DNA of 34,305 bases from contig CALDTK010000240.1 of assembly GCA_937924035.1 (NCBI GenBank), forward strand, positions 1-34,305, given 5' to 3'. Each line of letters opens with the position of its first letter. The first letter of the stretch is position 1. The notes under the pieces were generated by a model. The model made no database searches. It worked only from the letters and a program-made list of their open reading frames with translations, and had not been told where the DNA came from. Made by a program: the position numbers and the translations under genes. The stretch comes from an uncultured Saprospiraceae bacterium (GTDB lineage Bacteria; Bacteroidota; Bacteroidia; Chitinophagales; Saprospiraceae). Shown in pieces: positions 1 through 9,700 of this stretch.

Positions 1-2340
1 ATCTGCCAAGAGACTATCAGGTTCACGTAAAGTGACCGAGGTAGTATCAACACATCCATTGGCATCTCTTCCAACGACTTCGTGTATTCCTGCAGTTAAA
101 TCATTAACTACTGAATCAGTAGGTGAACTTACGGGAGTTAGCCAAGTGTAAGTATAACCAGGAGTACCTCCCTGTACCACTACACTTGCACTTCCATTAG
201 CTGCATCTCGACATAACACATCTTCTAGTACGATAGCAGCTGCATTAACTGGTGTAGGTTCTGTGATAACAATTGAATCCGTAGCCGAACAGCCTCTAAG
301 ATCGGTCGCCGTTACTACAGCTTCTTGTCGACCACCAAGCCCTGAAACTTGAGTTGTTACTTCAGTAGCATCGTGACGCCAGCTATACGTCATGCTTGCA
401 AGGGATCTCTGAACGGTGCCATAGTCTACTCGGACAACGCTCGCTGTTCCGTTACTGTCTCCAAAACACGCAATACCTGTTTGGTCTAGTGTTAAGCTAA
501 TTTCAGGTAAGGTATTTACGATCGTAGTATCTGTGTATACACAGCTGTTACCATCAGTTACTTCAACCACGTGTTGACCTGAAGACAAGGCATACGCAGT
601 ATCGATTGCTTCTCCATTATCCCATAAGTATTGAAAAGGAGCTGTTCCGCCTGCTACAGTCACATAAGTAGTTCCCGTGCTTGCGCCAAAACATATACTA
701 TCCGCGAGGGCCGTCGTAAGCACCACTGCATCTGGTTGATTAACGATGATCGAATCTTCTACAACACAACCATAACTATCCCTGAAATTTAGGACATAAT
801 TTCCTGCTGCTAATTGGACAGGATTTCTTCCGAAAAAGGAATATCCGTTTGGACCTGTCCATTCGTAAAAATAAGGAGACAAACCACCAGAAGGAGATGT
901 TGTAATCGCCCCATCCGTATATCCATAGCAAGTAACATCTGTTGAATCTAAAGTGACTAATAGTGCGCCTGGATCTTGTAAGATTACTTGATAAGTTGTT
1001 GCACAGTTATTGGTATCAGTAACGATAACATCATAGGTATCTGAAGGCAACATGCTTCTATCCTCAGTTGTAGGACCATCTGCCCAAGCGAACATGTAGG
1101 GTGCTGTACCACCCGCAACATTTAAGTTTATCGAGCCAGTACTTGTACCGGCACATGTTACAGGCTGAGAAGTATGAGAAACATTTAGCAGAGCAGGTTC
1201 TCTAATCGTCGCATTTGCACCAAATGTACAACCAGCAGAATCTGTAACTGTTACAGTATAAGGACCTGGAGCCAACCCTGTGAGCAGGCTATCGGTCGTT
1301 GTAACACCAGTACTCCACACGAAAGAGTATGGCGCCCTTCCTCCAACCGTATTGGCTTGAAGCGAACCGTCACTATCTCCAAAACAAGTGACAGTATCTG
1401 CTGATAGTGTGACCATGAGAGGGCCTGATTCAAAGAGTTCTATTGTACCAGATACAGAACACCCAACTGAATCTTGAACAGTTAATGAAACTACCCCCGG
1501 AGGTAAGTTTCTTAACGTATCCGAGGTTTCGCTCGAACCACTCCAAGAGTATGTAACTGGCCCTCTTGCGCCAGAAACGTCGGCCCAGACTTTTCCGTCA
1601 GTTCCACCATTACAGCCGACATCCTCTTTACCAAATGTAATTGCCATTGGTGTTGGGTCGGCCAAAGTGATCATTGTATCCTTGACACAACCAATCGCAT
1701 CCCGAGCGCTTAAAGTATAGGTACCTGGAGATAATGAACCAAACGTATTGTTAGATGCATAAACACCATCAAGAGCATATTCAATTGTTCCAGTTCCATC
1801 AAAAGCTGAAATTTCTAATTCCCCATCATCCTCTCCTGCACAAGTAATTTCCGATACACTATAAATTGCTCGAAGTGTATCAGGAATAGTGATTACAACT
1901 GAATCCAATGCTGTACACATTGCATTATCCGTGATTGTTACATAGTATGTTCCGCTTACGCTAAAACTTTGCCTGTCTCCAGTGAGACTCCCTGTCCAAT
2001 CATAAGAATAGGGGCCACCAGCGCCATCGCTACCAACTGCTGTAGCAACAAATGGATCACCACAAGAAGTAGGAGCTGTAACTGATGTTGAGGTCGTGAT
2101 GGCTATTGGCTCCCCGATAGAGAATGTCGCCGATCCACCACAATTATTTGCATCCCTAACATTTGCAGTATAGTTACCTGCTGGAAGAGAACTAAAGACA
2201 CCTGTGGTATTTGATTCTGTACCTATCGTAAAGGTATGCGGAGCTGCACCACCAGATGGCGTAAGCCTTACTCCACCGTCAGATGCACCCGCACAATTTG
2301 CATTTGTTGGCACAGCCGCAACTGTAAATGGCGAACAGTT
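1..2340 (-). repeat. Array of about ten SprB-like repeats inside the adhesin gene
   Basis: Ten diverged units of about 77-80 codons lie in tandem. Each has a core like CxGxxDG, then a glycine pair, an aromatic PYxYxW-type segment, an LxxGxYxVxVxDxxGC segment and a Pro-rich link to the next unit. Core cysteines fall near 2316, 2070, 1850, 1630, 1400, 1165, 940, 705, 480 and 220, and an eleventh unit begins at the window edge. Units match at the protein level but differ much at the DNA level, so the array is old rather than freshly duplicated. In SprB of Flavobacterium johnsoniae such repeats form the long cell-surface filament. Confidence 0.85.
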
Positions 2341-4521
2341 TTGTGTCGTACAACTCGTACTAGATTCTGCAGAATCACAAGCACCGATTGCTCTTACCTG
2401 AAAATTCACAGTTTGGTTAACGCCCAAACCGGGGATTGTATCAGCCTGTACTTTACCAATATCTACCCAACCTCCGTTGTCAACGTTAACTTCATAACTG
2501 TCAACTAATGGATCAATATTCCAATAAAAAATAATCGTGTCAAAACCAGCAACACATGATAACGTAGGAGCTGTTGTCGGAGGAAAAACGGCTATTTCGA
2601 CACCTCCAAATTCTTCACATTGGTAAGTATCAGTTGCTTTGACAGTATAAGTAGTCGTTGAACTGACTGTTGCTGTAGGATCAGGACAATCTGAACACGA
2701 TAGTCCAGCCGTTGGTGTCCACTCATACGTTAGCCCATAAAGTGGTTCAAAAGTGATTGTCCAACCACTAAATACACCACTACCTCCATTTTCATCATCA
2801 ATAATTTGTAACGTCCAATCACCGTTAACTGCATTAACGTCATCATTCCACAGACTTGACCAATCACCTTCCGGAAGGTATTCAGCATCGTAAGTTGGAC
2901 CAGCCAAAGGATCTTCAATGCTCACCAAAGAGGTACTCGTAAAGCATCCATTCGAGAAAGTACCTGGTCCGCTTCCTCCATTATCTGTAGAGAGTTCTAG
3001 ATAATTTCCATTCGGCCCAAAAAGAAACATGTCTAAATCCTCCATCTTATTGTGGACGATATCTACACAGACCCTAGCAATCAATCCGTATCGTAGTTCT
3101 AAGGGCTGAACACCGGAAACAGTGATATCTCGTAAAATAGGAACATTGACAGGAGAAATAAAGGCAGGAACCGAATTGGAGAACGTAGTCTCCGTATCAA
3201 CGGTTACAGGTAAGGTTGCATCTAGAGGAACCGGGTCGTTTGCACACACTGTTGTATCTAAAATTGTAGGTATTTCAGTGATAGCCTTGTCGACGATATC
3301 GATACTTACAGTCTTTGTCGAACATAAGTCTGTTGCGACTTCAATAATAATAGACTCTGGAGGCTCAGCAAGTCCATCAAGTACTGCTGTAATTGGGACT
3401 GAAACTAAGGTCTGACCAGCAGGGATAGTGATTACACCTGGAAGTGTATTATAATCAACACCAGGTGTCGCCGTCCCAGATACGGTATAGTTTACAACTC
3501 GATCTACAGCAGCAGGTTCACTTGCTTCAAAATTGAGTTGTGCCGGAAGACAACCTTCCGCGATATCGCCAGAGAGCGATACAGTTTCTACGTCAACAAG
3601 AAAGACTGGCGTAGAAAAAGATTTTGCTTCTAGAAATACACCTGAATCGAAAACGCCATCCCCGACATCACCAAGCGTAATTTGAATGGTATACGTTTGA
3701 CAAGGAATCACATCAGCCTCAGCGACCAATACAGTTGTCATACCATCGTATACAGGATGGGAAGCACCAGAATTATCCACATAAAACGCGCTGTGCGCTA
3801 ATGATCCATCTGGTGGGCCACAACCTGTGGGTGTTCCAGATGTACCATGTGTCCCGGGGTTAATCGAATTGATCGTTACAGGAAGGTTCGTTCCTGGAAC
3901 CACTGCTAAGTTCTCTCCACCTCTTTCAAACGGCCCTGAAAATCCAGGACCATCGATGAAAAATCCAAAAATGTCATTGTAGTCAGAACAAACGAATTCA
4001 GGATACTCCTCCGAAGCAAAGACGTATCGGAATTTCACCTTATCACCTTTAGGAATAAACGTTATCGTAAAACGGGTGACATCATGGATGTTGACTGTCC
4101 CATCACTTTTGAGGTATGGTACGATAACCTCAAGGTTATCATCTCTTACCGCAGACATGTTGCTTACTTGTGCATTTGCACTTGCTGCCTCATCTGTACC
4201 AACACCCGATGCATCGGTAGCGGCATTACCTGTTGTCAGCACAATACCTTCTGAAAAACCTATTGGGCCGCCCGTTTCTTCAGTGAAATATCCTAGGGCC
4301 TCTGGGATACCATCATATTGGATGTTCAATACTTCAACTCCATCACCCAGGAAAACATCCTCAATTAATCGCTGTGGATCGTAAGGGGGATTGGTTGAAT
4401 TGATTACTTCAAACTGTGCTACACTCGTTTTAGCGAAAGCTGAGACCAACAAAAATACTAAAAGACCCTTCTGCCAAATGGAAGAAGAAACCGTCTTTTT
4501 GATTACAAACAATTGATTCAT
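1..4521 (-). CDS. Giant secreted adhesin: choice-of-anchor L, Calx-beta-like, P domain and SprB repeats (partial, C-terminus off window)
   Basis: The frame is open from an ATG at 4521 to base 1, giving 1507 residues with no stop; the C-terminus lies outside the window. Residues 1-36 form a Sec signal peptide with a hydrophobic core and an end like SVAQ. In order I see: a choice-of-anchor L-like region (about 48-300, with segments such as FRYVFASEEYPEF and FGFFIDG); a Calx-beta-like domain (about 308-408, GVDYNTLPGVITIPAGQT); a P/Homo B-like beta domain (about 433-593, with EGDWSSLW and GDWTLQIIDD); a fibronectin-III-like stretch (about 648-725); then ten SprB-like repeats. Proteins of this build in Bacteroidota are large surface adhesins exported by type IX secretion and carried by the gliding machinery. 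A C-terminal sorting domain would be expected but cannot be seen. No protease domain accompanies the P domain. The exact ligand is unknown. Confidence 0.88.
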   Translation of the reverse strand, partial: MNQLFVIKKTVSSSIWQKGLLVFLLVSAFAKTSVAQFEVINSTNPPYDPQRLIEDVFLGDGVEVLNIQYDGIPEALGYFTEETGGPIGFSEGIVLTTGNAATDASGVGTDEAASANAQVSNMSAVRDDNLEVIVPYLKSDGTVNIHDVTRFTITFIPKGDKVKFRYVFASEEYPEFVCSDYNDIFGFFIDGPGFSGPFERGGENLAVVPGTNLPVTINSINPGTHGTSGTPTGCGPPDGSLAHSAFYVDNSGASHPVYDGMTTVLVAEADVIPCQTYTIQITLGDVGDGVFDSGVFLEAKSFSTPVFLVDVETVSLSGDIAEGCLPAQLNFEASEPAAVDRVVNYTVSGTATPGVDYNTLPGVITIPAGQTLVSVPITAVLDGLAEPPESIIIEVATDLCSTKTVSIDIVDKAITEIPTILDTTVCANDPVPLDATLPVTVDTETTFSNSVPAFISPVNVPILRDITVSGVQPLELRYGLIARVCVDIVHNKMEDLDMFLFGPNGNYLELSTDNGGSGPGTFSNGCFTSTSLVSIEDPLAGPTYDAEYLPEGDWSSLWNDDVNAVNGDWTLQIIDDENGGSGVFSGWTITFEPLYGLTYEWTPTAGLSCSDCPDPTATVSSTTTYTVKATDTYQCEEFGGVEIAVFPPTTAPTLSCVAGFDTIIFYWNIDPLVDSYEVNVDNGGWVDIGKVQADTIPGLGVNQTVNFQVRAIGACDSAESSTSCTTQNCSPFTVAAVPTNANCAGASDGGVRLTPSGGAAPHTFTIGTESNTTGVFSSLPAGNYTANVRDANNCGGSATFSIGEPIAITTSTSVTAPTSCGDPFVATAVGSDGAGGPYSYDWTGSLTGDRQSFSVSGTYYVTITDNAMCTALDSVVITIPDTLRAIYSVSEITCAGEDDGELEISAFDGTGTIEYALDGVYASNNTFGSLSPGTYTLSARDAIGCVKDTMITLADPTPMAITFGKEDVGCNGGTDGKVWADVSGARGPVTYSWSGSSETSDTLRNLPPGVVSLTVQDSVGCSVSGTIELFESGPLMVTLSADTVTCFGDSDGSLQANTVGGRAPYSFVWSTGVTTTDSLLTGLAPGPYTVTVTDSAGCTFGANATIREPALLNVSHTSQPVTCAGTSTGSINLNVAGGTAPYMFAWADGPTTEDRSMLPSDTYDVIVTDTNNCATTYQVILQDPGALLVTLDSTDVTCYGYTDGAITTSPSGGLSPYFYEWTGPNGYSFFGRNPVQLAAGNYVLNFRDSYGCVVEDSIIVNQPDAVVLTTALADSICFGASTGTTYVTVAGGTAPFQYLWDNGEAIDTAYALSSGQHVVEVTDGNSCVYTDTTIVNTLPEISLTLDQTGIACFGDSNGTASVVRVDYGTVQRSLASMTYSWRHDATEVTTQVSGLGGRQEAVVTATDLRGCSATDSIVITEPTPVNAAAIVLEDVLCRDAANGSASVVVQGGTPGYTYTWLTPVSSPTDSVVNDLTAGIHEVVGRDANGCVDTTSVTLREPDSLLAD

Positions 4522-4901
4522 AAGGTGTTGCACTGGGTGTAGATTCCCGACAATGAGTCGATCTTAGCACGAGTCGTCTTGTAATAGGACTTCTCGCAAG
4601 CGATAGAAGTGCAAGCATTACGCCAATCTTACATGTTTTAGATTGTCCAAGAATTCTCATGTCGCCTCAATGGCCAGAGTTAGATTTCCAGTCCAAGATG
4701 AACAGCTATATGTAACCTAAAATCCAAGGCGGTCTTGTACCTAAAAAGCTGCCAACTCTGTGGCACCAAACAAATGTTAGGCTTAGCGAAAAATGATTTG
4801 AAAGCATCGCTAGTCGGTACTTCAGCGCTGTTAATCGTAAATTCATGACGAAGAGGCTGTGATCATATAGATTTACATCAACTAAAGCGCCTTCTTGGCT
4901 T
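4522..4901. other. Divergent intergenic region between the adhesin and sppA
   Basis: These 380 bases separate two genes that start away from each other, so promoters for both are expected here. The best plus-strand candidate is TAGATTTA at 4868-4875, one mismatch from the Bacteroidota -7 element TAnnTTTG, but no TTG lies at the right distance upstream. On the minus strand, TAAGATTG (from CAATCTTA near 4625) is also one mismatch away. I see no RNA gene, strong hairpin or convincing small coding frame. Confidence 0.4.
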
Positions 4902-6686
4902 ATGAAAAATTTCTTCACGCTTCTTTTCGCTTCTTGTCTCGGCACCTTACTAGCGCTGGGTGCGCTGATCCTAATTGGTGTAATATCTATTGGTAGTATA
5001 GCCTCGGCTTTTGATAATTCAGATGTCGATGTCAAGGCTAATTCAGTCCTTATGGTTGACATGGCAGTACTTCCAGAGCTGACCAATAACATCCAAACAG
5101 ATCCATTCGCCTTTGATAATGAATCAACTCCTGGACTTCGAACAGTGAAACGGGCTATCGAAATGGCAATCGATGACGACGATATAAAAGGTATTTTTCT
5201 TGATGTGGACCAGCTAGCTGTCATGCCAGCAACGGCACTCTCGTTGCGTCAATCATTAGCAAGTTTTCGCGAAAGCGGAAAATTTGTTGTTAGCCATTCT
5301 AAATACTATGGCTTAGGATCATACTACCTCGCAAGTGTGGCTGATGCCGTTTATCTCAATCCAACCGGAGGCTTGGACGTCCGTGGGTACGGCGCTACTC
5401 TACCCTTTTTTAAGGAAGGTCTTGATAAATTAGGGGTTGATATTAATGTTTTCTACGCAGGAGATTTCAAGAGTGCTGGAGAGCCTTTCTTCAGAAACAC
5501 GATCAGTGATTCAAACAGGTTGCAGACACGCGAATACCTCAATGACCTCTGGGAAATTTATGTAAAAGACGTAAGTGCCTCTCGAAACATTTCTCCTCAA
5601 GAATTCAAGAGACTAACCGAAAACTTCGTTGTCAGAAATGACAAGGCAGCTCTTGAAAACAAATTTGTAGATGCACTTTTCTATAAAGATCAAGTTCTTG
5701 ACAACATCAAAGAACGCCTCGGCCTAGACGAAGATGATAAAATTAAAACAGTATCAATCTCTAGCTATTCTAAAAAAGTAAAGAACAAAAATATCACTTC
5801 AAAAAACAAAATTGCCGTCGTTTACGCAGAAGGTAATATCGTCGATGGAAAAGGTGATCCAGGAAGCATAGGTGATGCTAAATACGCCAAACTTATTCGC
5901 AAAATTCGCCAAGACGACAAAGTAAAAGCGATTGTTCTTCGCGTTAATTCAGGAGGTGGTTCAGCAATGGCAAGTGAAAACATCTGGCGTGAATTACACC
6001 TTGCAAAAGAGGCTGGAATCCCAGTGGTTACAAGTATGGGAGACCTAGCAGCTTCTGGAGGATATTATATCGCTATGGCGTCTGACAGTATCTTTGCCCA
6101 GCCGAATACAATTACCGGATCAATTGGTGTAATTGGCCTCATACCTAATCTAAGCCGCCTAATGGATGACAAGTTGGGAATCAATTTCGATACAGTAAGT
6201 ACTGGTAAATTTTCAAATTCTTTCACAACCGTAATTCCATGGTCTGAAAGTGACAAGGCAATTGTCCAAGAAGGTGTAGATGATATTTATAATCACTTCA
6301 TCATGCGTGTAAAAGACGGGCGTGACATGCAGGAAGCTAAGGTTCGTAAACTCGCAAAAGGTCGGGTCTATACAGGCCAAGATGCATTAGGTCTTGGTTT
6401 AGTTGATCGCATTGCTGGATTAGAAGCAGCTATCGAAAGTGCGGCCGGAATTGCTGATCTAGACCTGGACGAAGCACGAATCGTGGAGTATCCAAAAATG
6501 AAATCACCACAAGAACAACTGATTGCAGAACTCACTGGAAAGGATGACGACAAAGGTGATATCAAAATCATGGAACCTTTCCTCAGACGCGAACTTGGAA
6601 GTGCATACGAAGTATACAATCAAGCCAAGCAGCTGCAAGCACAAGAAGGAATCCAAATGAGGATGACAGAAACACTAGTTTATTAA
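4902..6686 (+). CDS. sppA: Signal peptide peptidase SppA, 67K type
   Basis: This membrane-anchored serine protease cleaves leftover signal peptides on the periplasmic side. The 594 residues match the long tandem-domain SppA form. A single membrane anchor spans about residues 5-36. The N-terminal domain holds the general-base lysine K190 in GDFKSAGEPF, equivalent to the KSA(V)EPF motif of E. coli SppA. The C-terminal ClpP-like domain holds the nucleophile S385 in DLAASGGYYI, and the upstream RVNSGGGSA segment (348-355) shapes the oxyanion region. Both residues of the Ser-Lys dyad are present, so the enzyme should be active. The ATG at 4902 gives a proper cytoplasmic start before the anchor. 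The gene lies between two genes for surface proteins; whether they share more than proximity is not known. A hairpin follows the stop. Confidence 0.95.
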   Translation: MKNFFTLLFASCLGTLLALGALILIGVISIGSIASAFDNSDVDVKANSVLMVDMAVLPELTNNIQTDPFAFDNESTPGLRTVKRAIEMAIDDDDIKGIFLDVDQLAVMPATALSLRQSLASFRESGKFVVSHSKYYGLGSYYLASVADAVYLNPTGGLDVRGYGATLPFFKEGLDKLGVDINVFYAGDFKSAGEPFFRNTISDSNRLQTREYLNDLWEIYVKDVSASRNISPQEFKRLTENFVVRNDKAALENKFVDALFYKDQVLDNIKERLGLDEDDKIKTVSISSYSKKVKNKNITSKNKIAVVYAEGNIVDGKGDPGSIGDAKYAKLIRKIRQDDKVKAIVLRVNSGGGSAMASENIWRELHLAKEAGIPVVTSMGDLAASGGYYIAMASDSIFAQPNTITGSIGVIGLIPNLSRLMDDKLGINFDTVSTGKFSNSFTTVIPWSESDKAIVQEGVDDIYNHFIMRVKDGRDMQEAKVRKLAKGRVYTGQDALGLGLVDRIAGLEAAIESAAGIADLDLDEARIVEYPKMKSPQEQLIAELTGKDDDKGDIKIMEPFLRRELGSAYEVYNQAKQLQAQEGIQMRMTETLVY

Positions 6687-6705
6687 CTAAAATTCAGTCC
6701 TGCAA

Positions 6706-6774
6706 AAGCTAACCTTTAGCTTCTAAAATCGTATAGACAGACTCACCATGCGTAAGTCTGTCTATCTTTTTTTT
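6706..6774 (+). terminator. Tandem hairpins with a T8 tract; second loop contains the next gene's start codon
   Basis: A small hairpin (AAGCTAA at 6706-6712 with TTAGCTT at 6716-6722) is followed by a perfect 11-bp stem: ATAGACAGACT at 6733-6743 pairs with AGTCTGTCTAT at 6755-6765. One C and then eight Ts (6767-6774) follow. This has the form of an intrinsic terminator for sppA. The 11-base loop (6744-6754) carries the ATG at 6748 of the next gene, so hairpin and T tract also encode that protein's first residues. It may act as terminator, attenuator or start-site structure. Confidence 0.7.
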
Positions 6775-9700
6775 GGTCTTCTCTTTCTGAGCACATTCGT
6801 GCAAGGGCAGCGGTATAGTCTAAGCAACAGTGACCTTACTGTTTGTGATGGTGTGTTATTGGACCCTGGTGGCAACTCAGACTATGCGAATAGTCAGCGT
6901 TTTACGTCGACAATTTGTCCAGCGACTCCCAATTCACAAATCGCTCTAAATTTTCAGTGGTCTGACATTCGCAGAAGCGAACTGTTTTGCATCTATGACG
7001 GGGAAACGACGAGTGATCCAGAATTGACGTGTGCTTCTAGATGGACAGGCTCTCGATTACTTGTACAAGCAACTGCAGAGAATACTTCTGGGTGCCTTAC
7101 GCTCAGTTGGCAGTCAGACGGGAACGACGTTGGTAAAGGCTTTGAAGCAGAAATTGACTGTCGACCAATTTGCCAACCCGTAATACCCACGCTAGTCTCA
7201 TCGAACCCAGTTGTGAGAGATAGTACGCTTGCAGATATCGATATTTGTCCAGGAGATTTAGTTGTCCTTAAAGCGGGTGCAACATTCCCACAAAACGACA
7301 TTGCTTATAACCAAAGCATCTCAAAAACCACATTTCGCTGGAATTTACCAGACGGTCGACAAAAAAGTGGACGTGATCTTTTGTACGCTTTTACTGAGCC
7401 TGGCGGATACATCATCGAATTGACAGCAGAAGATGATCAAGGATGTCAATCCATGGTTCCCTTAGCTGTACGGGCGCGAGTGGCCGAAAATCCAAGCATA
7501 ACTATAGGTACAGACCTCGTAGACGAACTCTGCGCGCCTGATCTGTTGACCTTAGACTTGACTACGAATGATGCTGTTGGTGCAACAACACCAACTCAGT
7601 TTTACACTCCACAAACTTCTCGAACAGATAGTTTACCTCTTCCAGATGGTACAGGAGCTTCGCATGAATCGACCATTGTTATTTCTCAATTTGCAGATGG
7701 TGCCGTGCTCACAGATGTATCTCAACTCATGGAAATCTGTGCAATCATGGAGCACAGCTGGTTGCGTGACCTATCAATAGAACTCATCAGCCCTAATGGA
7801 CAAGTAGCAATTCTACATGATCACCCAGGCCGCTTTGGAACGGAGGCCCACCTTGGCGAACCTATCGATCGCGATGCAGATGCTCCTACCCCACTTCCTG
7901 GCGTTGGCTATTCATACTGCTGGACCGATGACCACCCGAATGGTGATTGGTTGACCTATCTGAGAAACAACCCAAATGTCGTGACTCTTCCAGCAGGATC
8001 ATACCGCAGTTATGACCCGCTTAGCGTTTTCGTTGGCACCCCGCTGAATGGCGCGTGGACAATGCGGATCAAAGACCATTGGGAAGCTGATAATGGTTGG
8101 ATTTTCGAATGGAGCCTTCGGTTTTCTGATAACCTTCCCATGGCTATTGATAGCTTCAAAACGGAGATTACAGATATTCGCTGGTTGAGAGATAGAACTC
8201 AGAGCGCCTATGGCCCAACTTCAATTGCTTATGTACCCACAGTGCCTGGAACTATTCGTCCAAGCTTACGGATCACCAATGATTTTGGATGTACATATGA
8301 CACCAACTACACCGTAGTTATCCTGCCTGAAACATCGCCAGAATGCGGTCCTTGTATACCTTCTATCGATACGCTTCCGTTTCAGATTGTCGACCTCGGA
8401 GATACCGTTAAATTTGACCTCACTACCGCGGGAGCAGGAGGAACCACCTTTCGATTTGCGGGTGCAACGCCATTCACCTCCGCTACCAATCCTCCAAACA
8501 GTCCGCTTATACTGCCACTTGATGTGCAGTCGCCACCGATCGATGTTCTCGACAATACTGCTAGCCAACTTTTATCTGTTTGTGTTGACATTGAGAATGC
8601 TGATGCAGCGGATTTAAGTCTAACCCTAATATCTCCAACAGGAGAACAAATCGTATTAGCTCAGAACGATGCTGCCGGACGCGCCGGATTCGTCAATACT
8701 TGTTTTAGCGAAAGCGGAACTGTCTCTGTACGAGAACCAAATACAACGAGCAGTGATCTACTTCCTCGCGGTGACTGGTCAGCACTGGCTAATGCACAAG
8801 TAGAAGGCACTTGGACCTTAGAAATAAGCGACGCTCGTGGATTTTTGGATACTTCTCTTTTTCATCAGTGGTCCTTAAATTTTGCTGGAGGTACCAACGG
8901 TCAGATTAATAGTCCTGCATCGGTCTTTACCATCAGCGATAAAGTTTTTGGCGACATACCTAATGATCATCGCTCTTACACCTTTTCTTACACAGATGCA
9001 AGTGGTTGTGAGCGTACGCTAATTTATCCGGTGCGCGTCAGAAAGCCATGTAAGCTTTCGCTAAAACAACTGGGTTTCAACCCTCCTAGTTGCGAGCAGC
9101 GTGACGATGGTGAATTTGCTATTACAGCGCTAGACAACCAGGGTGAGGTTACCTACAACCTTAATGGCGAAACCAATACTACTGGGAAATTCGAAAATCT
9201 ATTTCCAGGAGAATATATGGTTTCAGCAATGGATTCAGCCAGTTGCCCTGCTGAACTTCCGATTTCACTAGTTGCTCCAGCTGGTCTAGACTTAGAAATT
9301 GCGCTTGACTTTATAAGTTGTGAGCCAGCTTATTATGGAATTGCAATAAGACAAAACGATACTCTTGGGATTCGTGAAATGAACTGGCTTGACGATCCAA
9401 GTGCAAACACCGTTTATCGCGATAGCTTGAGCCCTGGGCTTTATAATTTGCGCACGGTTGATGCAAATGGCTGTCCAGTGATTTATCCAGTGACTATTCC
9501 TGATTTCGAGCCTATTGAAGTTTCTGCCTCTGCAATTTCTCCGAGTTGTACAGATGATGGAAACGGTAGAATTTCCCTCTCAATTCTAGGTGGGGAAGCA
9601 CCTTATGAAGTCTACTGGAATGACATTTACGACGGAGCCACGCGAGACTTTCTCTTCGCTGGAGATTATTCAGGTATCGTTACTGATGCTCGTGGTTGCG

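Noticed and set aside
1-2340. Repeat array as CRISPR or a recent tandem duplication
   Set aside because: Units are about 235 bases, in one coding frame, and similar only at the protein level; they are SprB-type protein repeats.
4430-4660. 76-residue open frame on the minus strand covering the adhesin start
   Set aside because: It overlaps the adhesin's signal peptide in another frame; the adhesin frame is open for 1507 codons and has clear domains.
4706-5224. 172-residue open frame on the minus strand
   Set aside because: It mostly lies opposite the well-supported sppA start, is Ser/Ile-rich in a way typical of an antisense shadow, and shows no family motif.
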